NCBI GenBank assembly: GCA_002346645.1
Contig: DEAD01000013.1
Location: 41,260 to 105,259, forward strand
Direction: 5' to 3'
DNA: 64,000 nucleotides
Source: Dehalococcoidia bacterium UBA2991
Lineage (GTDB): Bacteria; Chloroflexota; Dehalococcoidia; Tepidiformales; Tepidiformaceae
The notes under the pieces were generated by a model that ran no database searches, was not told the DNA's origin, and was given only the letters and a program-made list of their open reading frames with translations. A program made the translations under genes and the position numbers. Positions 43,423 to 51,769 of this stretch are shown one piece after another; position 1 is the first letter of the stretch; each line of letters starts with the position of its first letter.

Positions 43423-44322
43423 ATGCGCTGCGTGGTAACCGGAGGATGTGGGTTCATCGGTTCACATATCGTGGACGCCTTGATAAGGGATGGCTCTGAT
43501 GTAGTCGTCCTGGATGACTTATCGACGGGCAATCATGAGCACCTAAACCCTGAAGCCGAGCTAATCGAAGGGACCGTAGCCGATCCGGAGACAGTCCGGT
43601 CAACTCTCAGGGGGGCAACTTGGGTATTCCATCTAGCTGCCTTGGCACGCGTCCAGCAATCCGTTGATGATCCGATCGGATCTCACTCGGTCAACGTGAA
43701 CGGCACCCTAAACATTCTGCAAGGAGCTCGCGAGCAGAACGTAGAACGGTTAATTGTGTCTTCCTCTTCAAGCGTTTACGGAGAGCAAACAACCCACCTA
43801 ATGACAGAGGAGCTTCCTCCACGACCGATGTCACCTTATGGGCTCCACAAGTTGATCGGAGAACAGTACGCAGACCTTTTCGCTAGATTGTTCGGTTTGC
43901 AGGTGGTGTCTTTGCGTTACTTCAACGTGTACGGGCCACGACAATCTTCGAAAGGAGCGTACGCGCTTGTTATTCCTCACTTCCTTCGGCTACGCGATGA
44001 AGGTAAACCTCTAACCATCTTCGGGGACGGCCATCAGACACGAGACTACGTGCATGTGGAAGACGTTGTCCGAGCGAACATGCAGGCAGCTTCGGCGGAG
44101 TTGCCTGCAGGCCACGCAATTACTCTAAACGTGGGTTCTGGCGAGGAGACTTCGGTCAACAAGATCGCACGAATGGTGGGAGGGAAGGTGGAACACATCA
44201 ACCCAAATCCCCGAGGTGCGTTCGAAGAACTGCGCAAATGTGCAGACACCTCTCGGGCAAAGTCCTTGATCAGCTGGACACCAAATATCTCGTTAAGTGA
44301 AGGCATCCGGTCAATCCTCTAG
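43423..44322 (+). CDS. NAD-dependent sugar-nucleotide epimerase/dehydratase
   Basis: Extended SDR of 299 aa. The cofactor motif TGGCGFIGSHI is at 6-16. The catalytic residues are Tyr139/Lys143 (YGLHK) and the Ser row at 113-117 (VSSSSSVYG). SLRYFNVYGPRQ and GDGHQTRDYVHVEDV are typical of UDP-glucose 4-epimerase-like WbpP/GalE enzymes. It interconverts nucleotide sugars for surface polysaccharide. The exact substrate cannot be told. It is not linked to other polysaccharide genes; tRNA-Val follows 27 bp later. Confidence 0.9.
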   Translation: MRCVVTGGCGFIGSHIVDALIRDGSDVVVLDDLSTGNHEHLNPEAELIEGTVADPETVRSTLRGATWVFHLAALARVQQSVDDPIGSHSVNVNGTLNILQGAREQNVERLIVSSSSSVYGEQTTHLMTEELPPRPMSPYGLHKLIGEQYADLFARLFGLQVVSLRYFNVYGPRQSSKGAYALVIPHFLRLRDEGKPLTIFGDGHQTRDYVHVEDVVRANMQAASAELPAGHAITLNVGSGEETSVNKIARMVGGKVEHINPNPRGAFEELRKCADTSRAKSLISWTPNISLSEGIRSIL

Positions 44323-44349
44323 CCACCTGGAGGATAAACTGCCTTCCTG

Positions 44350-44426
44350 GGGCGATTAGCTCAGCTGGTTAGAGCGCTTCGCTTACACCGAAGAGGCCGG
44401 GGGTTCGAGTCCCTCATCGCCCACCA
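44350..44426 (+). tRNA. tRNA-Val(UAC)
   Basis: Complete cloverleaf: acceptor GGGCGAT (44350-44356) pairs with ATCGCCC (44416-44422), discriminator A 44423, and encoded CCA at 44424-44426. The D-arm has GCTCAGCTGGTTAGAGC. The anticodon arm is TTCG-C-TTAC-A-CCGAA with anticodon TAC, and the T-arm is GGGGG-TTCGAGT-CCCTC with one mismatch-tolerant pair. CCA is genome-encoded here and in tRNA-Arg, but not in tRNA-Leu. The 231 bp after it (44427-44657) hold only the promoter of the next gene. Confidence 0.97.
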
Positions 44427-44645
44427 AAGACCCCCACCCGACCTTTACTCCATCAATGTCGTTCTAGTCCTACCTTCCCCTTCTGAATATCGCCTTGTAC
44501 AGCCCATTAGAGAATTACAAGTCTGCTTATGCCTATCGATCAGTGAAAACTGAAAGCCCAGGCAATCGAGCCTTTCCAAAGAGGTGTAACCCCGATTTCT
44601 GAGATTTCAAGGAGTTGACTTGCAGCCCGTTTGCCCAAGCTCCCA

Positions 44646-44651
44646 TAGGAT
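44646..44651 (+). promoter_or_regulatory. Leaderless-type -10 (TAGGAT) for the ABC-2 exporter operon
   Basis: TAGGAT ends 6 nt upstream of ATG 44658. No Shine-Dalgarno is present. TTGACT at 44615-44620 lies 25 bp away, outside normal -35 spacing. Confidence 0.58.
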
Positions 44652-44657
44652 CACTGG

Positions 44658-45575
44658 ATGGCCGATTCTGTTATAGAAGTGCAGGGGCTACACAAGCAGT
44701 ACGGTGAGGTTGAGGCCGTGCGCGGCATCGATCTCAATATCGAAAGAGGCGAAGTCTTCGCGCTGCTGGGGCCAAACGGTGCGGGCAAAACTACCACGGT
44801 TGAAATATTGGAAGGGCACCGAACTAGGTCAGCGGGCCAAGTTCGAGTGCTCGGCTTCGACCCAGAGCGGAATGAAGTGGCGCTAAAGCAGCGCACCGGC
44901 ATCGTACTCCAGCGTACTGGCCTTGAGCCTTACCTGACGGTCGCAGAGACCATCGACATGTTTCGTGGGTACTATCCCCAGCCACTGCCACTGGACGAGG
45001 TTCTGGAAGTAGTAGGCCTCAAAGACCAGCGCACACAGAGGGTGCGCCGGCTATCGGGAGGACAACAGCGGCGACTAGACGTAGCAGTGGGTTTGGCAGG
45101 TGACCCAGAGCTGCTTTTTCTGGACGAACCGACAACAGGTTTCGACCCGACTGCACGAAGAGGAGCTTGGACAATGATCCGCAACCTGCGCGAACGCGGA
45201 AAGACAATACTGCTAACAACGCATTACCTCGATGAAGCGCAAGAACTTGCTGACCGAGTCGCAATCATGATGAACGGCGAAATCGTAGCCGAGGACACAC
45301 CTTCCCAGCTGGTTTCGGCAGACTCCCACACAAGCATCCGCTTCCGCATACCAGAGGAAGCACAACTACCTGGCAAATTCGAGTTACAAACAGACGAGAG
45401 CGGCCAAGTAGAGATACGCACAACCAACCTCACTCAAGACCTACATACGCTAACTAGCTGGGCAATCGCCGAAGAAGTATCACTCACAGATCTGACCGTG
45501 AGCCGCCTGTCGCTCGAAGAAGTGTTTTTGCAACTCACAGACAAATTCGCGGAGAAAAGGGAGAACTCCTCGTGA
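44658..45575 (+). CDS. ABC-2 type exporter, ATP-binding protein (DrrA/CcmA-like)
   Basis: ATPase of 305 aa energising an export system for drugs, lipids or polysaccharides. Walker A GPNGAGKTT is at 38-46, signature LSGGQQRR at 132-139 and Walker B LLFLDEPT with Asp156/Glu157. The C-terminal extension (about 225-305), after MMNGEIVAEDTPSQL, matches the DrrA/NodI-like group. It is leaderless-type with TAGGAT. The permease gene overlaps its end (GTGA), forming a two-gene exporter. Substrate is unknown. Confidence 0.92.
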   Translation: MADSVIEVQGLHKQYGEVEAVRGIDLNIERGEVFALLGPNGAGKTTTVEILEGHRTRSAGQVRVLGFDPERNEVALKQRTGIVLQRTGLEPYLTVAETIDMFRGYYPQPLPLDEVLEVVGLKDQRTQRVRRLSGGQQRRLDVAVGLAGDPELLFLDEPTTGFDPTARRGAWTMIRNLRERGKTILLTTHYLDEAQELADRVAIMMNGEIVAEDTPSQLVSADSHTSIRFRIPEEAQLPGKFELQTDESGQVEIRTTNLTQDLHTLTSWAIAEEVSLTDLTVSRLSLEEVFLQLTDKFAEKRENSS

Positions 45576-46348
45576 GGAGCCTGAAACTGGCCCTTCGTCA
45601 GCTCAAATACAATGAGCGAGCTTTCAGGCGGAACCCTGCAGCAGCGTTCTTCACCATCGGATTCCCATTAATCTTCCTGGTCATTCTCAATGTCATTTTT
45701 GGGAACAGAACCATAGATCTTGGCGACCGCGTCATCAGCGGTGCCACCTTCTACATACCTGCAATAGTGACTCTCACTGTGGTGAACTCTTGCTATACGT
45801 CAGTAGCAATGAGTTGGGTATATGACCGCGATTCGGGTCTGCTTAAACGTATTCGGGGAGCTCCTTTACCAGCCTGGGCTTTCCTCTTGGGACGCATCAC
45901 TTACGTCGTTCTCCTAATGGTAGTCCTCGCCACAATAGTCGTCGTATTTGGACGCCTCTTCTACGACGTAGCCATTCCCGGAGCTACCATGCCTGCGGTC
46001 CTCGTGTCGCTAGCCATAGGAGCGTTTACGTTCTGCGCACTGGCACTTGCCCTCGCATCCTTTGTCCCTAACTCCGATGCCGCACCCGCGGTTGTTAACG
46101 GAACAATTCTGCCCCTGCTCTTCATCTCTGAGGTCTTTATTCCGCCAGACGCCGGCACCCCTGATTGGGTCGAAAAAGTGAGCTTAGTATTCCCGGTTCA
46201 GCACCTCTCCAAGGCGTTACAGACGGGATTTAACCCCTTGGAAACAGGAGCCGGCTTCGAACCGCTCCACCTCGGGGTCATATCAGCATGGGGCATAGCT
46301 GGCCTAATCCTCACACTACGTTTCTCTTCATGGGAACCTCGTGTCTAA
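45572..46348 (+). CDS. ABC-2 type exporter, permease
   Basis: 258 aa with six predicted membrane spans in ABC-2 order. The first span is AAFFTIGFPLIFLVILNVIFG, followed by TFYIPAIVTLTVVNSCYTSVA, then the conserved cytoplasmic YDRDSGLLKRIRGAPLPAWAFLLGRI, and later PAVLVSLAIGAFTFCALALALASFVP. It partners the overlapping ATPase. The GTG start is within the upstream stop (TCGTGA). The 254 bp after it (46349-46602) show no gene, RNA or hairpin I can support. Confidence 0.9.
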   Translation: MRSLKLALRQLKYNERAFRRNPAAAFFTIGFPLIFLVILNVIFGNRTIDLGDRVISGATFYIPAIVTLTVVNSCYTSVAMSWVYDRDSGLLKRIRGAPLPAWAFLLGRITYVVLLMVVLATIVVVFGRLFYDVAIPGATMPAVLVSLAIGAFTFCALALALASFVPNSDAAPAVVNGTILPLLFISEVFIPPDAGTPDWVEKVSLVFPVQHLSKALQTGFNPLETGAGFEPLHLGVISAWGIAGLILTLRFSSWEPRV

Positions 46349-46602
46349 AGCGCTGCCAGCATCCACCCTTGAAGTAGCGAGGCGCTGGAAATCTCGTACC
46401 ATTTCTAGCCAATAATGCAGCCTTTGAGCAAGCAGCTTTAGCAGAACAACCGAAGGGGAATGGAACACCAGAACTAATCTGTTCGCCGATGGGCCCTGAC
46501 AGTGAAGGCGAACCCCACACCTTCTCCCAACTTCTGTTGTAAACCCCGATAGTTCGCGCCCTGAACTCGCTTTGCTCTCCAAAGCTGTAGTCTGACGCGG
46601 TC

Positions 46603-47412
46603 ATGTTTCTACCAGGCATCATTCCCCCAAACGAGAACGAGCACCCACGGCTATGGATGCTCGTACAAAATGGCCGCGTCCTCTTCAGTGAGAAAGACTC
46701 CGCATTGGCGGGGGAAGATGAGGCCGAGCAACTACCTTTCACAGGAGCTGAACATTTTATTGGCACTCTCGATGGCAACCTTGTGTGGACAGCGGGCATA
46801 GCAGACGAGACCAAACCGGTTGATGGATGGAGCTTCTACGACCTCTTTTCAGTCCATGGGATGACCAGCGAAGAGACATGGATGGCTGCCGGACGGGCCG
46901 TTCAGGTTATCGAGTGGGAGCGCACGAACCGCTTTTGTGGGCGCTGTGGCATTGCAAACGAGCTTGTAACTGGCGAACGAGCTCTTCGCTGCCCGCAGTG
47001 CCATCTGCTGCGCTTCCCGCAGCTTTCGCCAGCGATCATCACTCTCGTGCACAGAGACGACGAGGTACTCCTGGCACGAAGCCATCGTTTCCCAGAGGGG
47101 CTGTACAGCGCTCTCGCAGGGTTCGTGGAACCAGGTGAGACAGTGGAAGGAGCACTCATACGGGAGGTCAAAGAAGAGGTCGGTCTGCAGGTTAAGAACC
47201 TGGAGTATCAAAGTAGCCAGCCGTGGCCTTTCCCCAACTCACTCATGCTCGGCTTCTTCGCAGAATACGAAAGCGGAGACATCGTATTGGAGGAGGCAGA
47301 AATCGCAGCGGCAGACTGGTTTCCCGTCAAAGCACTACCCAACATCCCTGGCTCAATTAGCATAGCCAATCGACTCATCACCTCCTGGGTCGCACGCTAT
47401 AACAAGAGCTAA
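46603..47412 (+). CDS. nudC: NudC-like NAD+ diphosphatase / RNA-decapping Nudix hydrolase
   Basis: 269 aa. An N-terminal domain (about 1-100) precedes a zinc ribbon with two Cys pairs (CGRCG near 111-115 and CPQC about 129-132). Then comes the Nudix box G-FVEPGETVEGALIREVKEEVGL with the canonical REVKEE. The NudC-specific SQPWPFPNSLML follows. Family members hydrolyse NAD(H) and remove NAD caps from RNA. TAGTCT ends 9 nt upstream of the ATG, so the leader may be 2-3 nt. It is linked to the next gene by a 3 bp gap. Confidence 0.9.
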   Translation: MFLPGIIPPNENEHPRLWMLVQNGRVLFSEKDSALAGEDEAEQLPFTGAEHFIGTLDGNLVWTAGIADETKPVDGWSFYDLFSVHGMTSEETWMAAGRAVQVIEWERTNRFCGRCGIANELVTGERALRCPQCHLLRFPQLSPAIITLVHRDDEVLLARSHRFPEGLYSALAGFVEPGETVEGALIREVKEEVGLQVKNLEYQSSQPWPFPNSLMLGFFAEYESGDIVLEEAEIAAADWFPVKALPNIPGSISIANRLITSWVARYNKS

Positions 47413-47415
47413 CCT

Positions 47416-48006
47416 ATGCGCTCCGGTGGCCTACTGCTCACAGTCCTCGCGGCAGCCACCTTCCTACTCGGCGTAACCGCCCAGGCGGAGGAGCTGAAGC
47501 AGGAGGGCGACATCAGACAGGAACCACCCCCACAACTTCAAAGGATTTTTATACCAAACATAGCCACCGATTACAGACCTGAAACATGTAGCCCGAATGT
47601 CCCAGACCCATGCTTGCTCCCCAAGACCCAACTCACCCTAACCAGAGCCAACCACGGCCAGTCAGTAATACTTGTCGTGGAGATCGCAAGCAGATCAGAT
47701 CAGCGACAGCGAGGGTTGATGTTCCGTGACTCACTCAACGATCTAGAGGGAATGCTCTTCGTTTTCCCCACAGACCACAGCACGGGGTTCTGGATGAGAA
47801 ACACCCTTATCCCTTTGGACATAGCCTATCTTGGCGCGGACGGTACCGTGCTTGAAATCGTGCAGGGCATACCCAACAGTCTAGAGATCCTTACCCCCAC
47901 ACAACCCTACCGCTATGCACTCGAGGTTAATGGCGGGTGGTTTGCTCGCCAGGGGCTTAGTACAGGAGACCTCGTCCAAATACCAGACGCTATCAAGAGC
48001 AAGTAG
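47416..48006 (+). CDS. Secreted DUF192-domain protein
   Basis: 196 aa with an N-terminal signal peptide (LLLTVLAAATFLLGVTAQA, likely cleaved after AQA). The mature part has a Cys pair (CSPNVPDPC) and a DUF192 beta-barrel from about 75: VEIASRSDQRQRGLMFRDSLNDLEGMLFVF...STGFWMRNTLIPLDIAYLGADGTVLEI. DUF192 proteins are widespread, and their function is unsettled. It follows nudC after 3 bp without an obvious Shine-Dalgarno, so it is probably translated by coupling. Confidence 0.85.
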   Translation: MRSGGLLLTVLAAATFLLGVTAQAEELKQEGDIRQEPPPQLQRIFIPNIATDYRPETCSPNVPDPCLLPKTQLTLTRANHGQSVILVVEIASRSDQRQRGLMFRDSLNDLEGMLFVFPTDHSTGFWMRNTLIPLDIAYLGADGTVLEIVQGIPNSLEILTPTQPYRYALEVNGGWFARQGLSTGDLVQIPDAIKSK

Positions 48007-48011
48007 TAGGG

Positions 48012-48953
48012 CTAACCCGAGGCTCCCATAGCGGCTGTGAGACGTGGGAACAGCGGCTTAACGTTGTTTGATCCGATAGCGTCAAGCTCGTCCTTAGTGA
48101 AGCCAGCCTCGTTTGTTAGGAAAGCAATTGCTTCATCAACCTCTTCTCGGGAGAAGGCTGGATAGTCGGTACCGAAAACTATGTGGTCGATGTCCGCAAC
48201 CGTACGGAGACTAGGAAATGCATTCGGATGACAGCTGACTGCCACATCGAAATACATTCGTCCAAGGTAGGTTGAAACACCCTCTGGGGCATTTATGGCT
48301 AAAGGCTCGACATTATCGGAGCGCGCAACACGACCAGCTATATAGGGAAAACAGCCTCCTGCGTGCGCCATAATCCAGGTTAGCTTTTCATAGCGGTCAA
48401 ATGCGCCCGACGCAAGCAAGCTACCAATCGCACGTGTTGTCTCCACGGGAAAATCCACTACTGCTGGGGAAAGTTTAGGTATTCCGATATGGGACTTTGT
48501 AGGGTGCAAGTGGATAACGACACCGCGCTCGTTCATCCCGGCCAACACGGAGTCAAACTGCTCAGCACCAATAAGGTCGGGGCCGATACCACTTGGTAGT
48601 AGCACGCCATCCATCCCAAGACTGTCCAATGCGTAATCGAGCTCACCGAGGGCTGCATCAGGTGACGCAAGCGGTAGCGTGGCAAAGGCACCGAATCGAT
48701 GGGGCCAACGTTTTACTACCCCAGATAGGTACTCGTTGGTAGCTCGATGCAGGGGAATGGCTACCTCGGGATCACCAACATCAGCAATGAAAATGGTTGG
48801 AGTAAGCACAGCAGCGGCAATACCGTTAGCGTCCATTGCCTCTATCGCGGCTTCCGGAGACCAGTCTCCAGACATGGGAATTCCGAGCCGTTGCGCAGCC
48901 TCAGCGATCTCCGCTGAGGGCACATGATGATGAACGTCAATTAAGCCTTTCAC
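48012..48953 (-). CDS. Amidohydrolase of the ACMSD/LigW decarboxylase group
   Basis: Amidohydrolase-2 TIM barrel of 313 aa. Metal motif IDVHHHVPS is at the N-terminus; VIHLHPTKSH supplies a further His, IMAHAGGCFPYIAGR the next, and the C-terminal metal Asp is in VFGTDYPAF. This set matches the decarboxylase/hydrolase branch (ACMSD, gamma-resorcylate decarboxylase). Non-hydrolytic C-C cleavage of an aromatic or ring-cleavage product is therefore likely. The start is GTG with GGGAGG. It is divergent from the F420-type oxidoreductase, 107 bp away. Confidence 0.86.
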   Translation of the reverse strand: MKGLIDVHHHVPSAEIAEAAQRLGIPMSGDWSPEAAIEAMDANGIAAAVLTPTIFIADVGDPEVAIPLHRATNEYLSGVVKRWPHRFGAFATLPLASPDAALGELDYALDSLGMDGVLLPSGIGPDLIGAEQFDSVLAGMNERGVVIHLHPTKSHIGIPKLSPAVVDFPVETTRAIGSLLASGAFDRYEKLTWIMAHAGGCFPYIAGRVARSDNVEPLAINAPEGVSTYLGRMYFDVAVSCHPNAFPSLRTVADIDHIVFGTDYPAFSREEVDEAIAFLTNEAGFTKDELDAIGSNNVKPLFPRLTAAMGASG

Positions 48954-49060
48954 TGCAATCCTCCCTTAGTTCGTTCTGCGACCTGTGCTCAATCGTAGGC
49001 GAACTAGGCACAGTGAGCGCTATCGCTTCTGGTAGCCTTATCTAACTCGGGAGGCAATCG

Positions 49061-49969
49061 ATGCGTATTGGCGTAATGATCGGCGGACGACAGGACCTCG
49101 ATGGACTCCTTTCCCGCACAAAGGAGCTGGAAGCGCAAGGCTTCAACAGCGTCTGGATGCCGAACGTATTCGGACTCGACGCAATAGGAACACTTACAGT
49201 AATCGGACACGCAACAGAGAAGATTGAACTAGGAACCGCGGTAGTTCCCACCTTCCCAAGACACCCAGTGACAATGGCCCAACAGGCATTAACTGCACAG
49301 GCAGCCTCTCGTGGACGTTTTACGCTTGGCATCGGGCTGTCCCATAAGTTCGTGATCGAAGACATGTGGGGAATGTCCTTCGAACGCCCAGCCAAGCACA
49401 TGCGTCACTACCTCGACGTTCTCCTGCCATTACTCCAAGGAGGAGAGGTCGATGTTGAAAACGAGAGCTACCGCGTCCACGCAAACTATGGCATCCCTGG
49501 CACTCAACGACCTCCCGTTCTCCTAGCAGCCATGGGAGAGCAGATGCTTGGCCTCGCAGGAACAATGGCCGAGGGCACAAGCCTCTGGATGACAGGGCCT
49601 AAAACTATTGAGGACTACATTGAGCCAAACCTCCGCGAGGCTTCAGCACGAGCGGAACGCAAAATGCCACGCATCGTCGCGGCCTTCCCCATTGCCATAA
49701 CCGATGACCCCGAGAAGGCCCGTGAACGCGTTGGGAGGATGCTTGCTAATTACGGCCCAATCCCATCCTACCGAGCGATGCTGGACAGAGAGGGAGCAGC
49801 AGGCCCCGAAGATGTGGCAATCCTCGGTAACGAGCGCACTCTTGACGAGGCACTGGACCGCCTTAAGGCCATCGGGGTAAGCGATTTCTCAGGATCCATC
49901 ATGCCAGTCGACCCCGATGCTGAGGGACGGACAGTGGCCTATCTGGTCTCCCGCCTTGGCAGGGAATAG
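49061..49969 (+). CDS. LLM-class (luciferase-like) F420-dependent oxidoreductase
   Basis: Luciferase-fold TIM barrel, 302 aa. It opens RIGVMIGGRQDLDGLLSRTKELEAQGFNSVWMPNVFGLDAIGTLTVIGHATEKIELGTAVVPTFPRHPVTMAQQALT and has GRFTLGIGLSHKFVIEDMWG, the typical cofactor pocket of the F420 rather than the FMN/FMNH2 group. F420 use is inferred from family, because no cofactor genes are near. GGGAGG precedes the ATG. The 3' end is 9 bp from a CoA-transferase pair, so the three genes may form a catabolic operon. Confidence 0.86.
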   Translation: MRIGVMIGGRQDLDGLLSRTKELEAQGFNSVWMPNVFGLDAIGTLTVIGHATEKIELGTAVVPTFPRHPVTMAQQALTAQAASRGRFTLGIGLSHKFVIEDMWGMSFERPAKHMRHYLDVLLPLLQGGEVDVENESYRVHANYGIPGTQRPPVLLAAMGEQMLGLAGTMAEGTSLWMTGPKTIEDYIEPNLREASARAERKMPRIVAAFPIAITDDPEKARERVGRMLANYGPIPSYRAMLDREGAAGPEDVAILGNERTLDEALDRLKAIGVSDFSGSIMPVDPDAEGRTVAYLVSRLGRE

Positions 49970-49978
49970 TCAGTCACT

Positions 49979-50725
49979 ATGCGCTCCAAAGTCGTTGGAA
50001 GTTTTGAGGAAGCCGTTGCCGGAGTGGAAAATGGCTCCAGCATTCTCGTAGCAGGCTTCGGGGAACCCGGAACACCTCATAACCTCGTTGAAGCGCTCTA
50101 CAAGCAAGGAGCTTCACACCTAACACTGATAGCCAATGGCGCCGGTCAGACCCGAGAAGATGGAGTGATCACCATGGGTAACTTGATCGAGGCCAAGCGC
50201 GTGGCCCGAGTTATTCTGGCTTTCACAGCTTCGACCCACCCCTCACGAAAAACCCCCTTGGAATACCTCAATGAAGCCGGGGAAATCGAGGCGCAGATCA
50301 CTCCCCAGGGCACTCTTGCCGAAAGAATCCGTGCAGGTGGAGCAGGCATTCCTGCGTTCTTCACCCCTGCAGGTGTAGGAACTGAAGTAACAAAGGGGAA
50401 AGAGCATCGAGAATTCGGTGGTAGGACCTACGTTATGGAGGAAGCAATCACTGCCAACTATGCCTTGATACGGTGTTGGAAAGCAGACTCTTTCGGGAAC
50501 CTTGTTTTCCGACGGTCACAGCGCAACTTCAACCCAATCATGGCAATGGCTGCTGATTGCACTCTCGTTGAAGCTGAGGAAATTGTTGAAGTGGGAACGC
50601 TAGATCCTGACCTAATCCATACCTCTGGCATCTTCGTTCAGCGGGTAGTCTCCATCCCAGATGCAGGAGGGCGACTTGAGATCCCCCCCCTGTCTCTCCA
50701 GAAAACGGCAAAAAACCGCCCATGA
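49979..50725 (+). CDS. 3-oxoacid CoA-transferase, subunit A
   Basis: First subunit of a family I CoA-transferase, 248 aa. Conserved elements are ILVAGFGEPGTPHNLVEAL, LIANGAG, GTLAERIRAGGAGIPAFFTPAGVGT and ADSFGNLVFRRSQRNFNPIMAMAAD. It passes CoA from succinyl-CoA or acetyl-CoA to a 3-oxo acid such as 3-oxoadipate or acetoacetate. The overlapping downstream gene supplies the catalytic subunit. It sits 9 bp after the F420-type oxidoreductase. Confidence 0.92.
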   Translation: MRSKVVGSFEEAVAGVENGSSILVAGFGEPGTPHNLVEALYKQGASHLTLIANGAGQTREDGVITMGNLIEAKRVARVILAFTASTHPSRKTPLEYLNEAGEIEAQITPQGTLAERIRAGGAGIPAFFTPAGVGTEVTKGKEHREFGGRTYVMEEAITANYALIRCWKADSFGNLVFRRSQRNFNPIMAMAADCTLVEAEEIVEVGTLDPDLIHTSGIFVQRVVSIPDAGGRLEIPPLSLQKTAKNRP

Positions 50726-51393
50726 GCAACTCAAGCAAGCGACTCACCCGAGACCTAATGGCTGCGCGGATCGCGGCGGAGTTCAAGGACGGATGGATCG
50801 TCAATCTCGGAGTGGGTATGCCGACCCGCTGCTCGGATTTCCTCCCGGAAGACCGGGAGGTTATTTTGCACGCCGAGAACGGTGTCATTGGATATGGACG
50901 AAACGCAACTGTAGCCGAAGCAACCCCTTACGTTGTAAATGGGGGCGCGCAGCCGGTCTTGCTTACTCCTGTTGCATCTATCGTGCATCATGCTGATGCA
51001 TTCGCCATCATCCGACGCGGACTGCTCGATGTAGCTGTCCTGGGAGCCTACGAAACAGCTGCCAACGGCGATTTCGCGAACTGGCGCATTAACGGCCGAA
51101 AAGGGGGCGGCATCGGGGGAGCTATGGACCTTGCCGTTGGGGCTAAGCAGGTTTTCCTGTTACTTGAGCACACTACTCGCGACGGCCTACCACGCCTCCT
51201 GGAACGTTGCTCACTACCATTAACGGCATCGGGCGTAGTTACGCTAGTTATGACGGACTTGGGATTATTCGAGCCCACCGGTAGTTCTTTCCGCTTACAT
51301 GAGATCGCGCCAGGCTTCACGGTCGATGACGTGCAACAACTCACTGGCGCACCAATCCTGCCCACCCCTGATCTCCGCGAGGTCACAATCTAG
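50722..51393 (+). CDS. 3-oxoacid CoA-transferase, subunit B (catalytic)
   Basis: Catalytic subunit, 223 aa. The active Glu lies in the HAENGVIGYG motif (E-N-G); GGIGGAMDLAVGAK and VVTLVMTDLGLF follow. The ATG overlaps the subunit A stop (ATGA). PcaJ, ScoB and AtoA share these features, so the acid cannot be named. Together with the adjacent amidohydrolase and F420-type oxidoreductase, it suggests breakdown of an aromatic or branched compound into central metabolism. tRNA-Arg follows 64 bp later. Confidence 0.92.
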   Translation: MSNSSKRLTRDLMAARIAAEFKDGWIVNLGVGMPTRCSDFLPEDREVILHAENGVIGYGRNATVAEATPYVVNGGAQPVLLTPVASIVHHADAFAIIRRGLLDVAVLGAYETAANGDFANWRINGRKGGGIGGAMDLAVGAKQVFLLLEHTTRDGLPRLLERCSLPLTASGVVTLVMTDLGLFEPTGSSFRLHEIAPGFTVDDVQQLTGAPILPTPDLREVTI

Positions 51394-51456
51394 TTCACTC
51401 AACGCCACCATCCTCAGTAGACAGCCCGACGAAAGCGCGTTCTTATACAGGTACTA

Positions 51457-51531
51457 GCCCCCGTAGCTCAGTGGATAGAGCAGTGGTTTCCTAAACCATG
51501 TGCGCAGGTTCGACTCCTGCCGGGGGTACCA
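51457..51531 (+). tRNA. tRNA-Arg(CCU)
   Basis: Complete cloverleaf: acceptor GCCCCCG (51457-51463) with CGGGGGT (51521-51527; outermost pair is G-U), discriminator A 51528 and encoded CCA 51529-51531. The anticodon stem GTGGT/ACCAT encloses loop TTCCTAA, anticodon CCT (reads AGG). The T-arm is CAGG-TTCGACT-CCTG. It lies 64 bp after the CoA-transferase. The following 238 bp (51532-51769) hold no supported gene. Confidence 0.97.
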
Positions 51532-51769
51532 TCCAACACCTAACCTCCTGCTCTTACCACCAGGGTGATGCGTTCCGACATCCGCATCTATATGCTGATC
51601 TCACCCTGAATACGTATGGCCCTTACGATCGCACCAAACTTCAAGGTCTTCATGGTGAGAATGCCTACCAATACACTACGGAATGTGGTCGCCCTATTCC
51701 CGATGGGATTTAACGTGAATAGAGAGTTGGCCGCCCCCCAAAACGTAAACACCATCTCGGATCGCTTAC

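Noticed and set aside
46311..46814. Minus-strand open frames covering the gap between the ABC permease and nudC
   Set aside because: They overlap the ends of both flanking plus-strand genes, have no start signal and show no recognisable protein pattern.
51498..51713. 71-codon ORF after tRNA-Arg as a gene
   Set aside because: Its only start lies inside the tRNA and there is no ribosome site. It is kept only as a weak observation.
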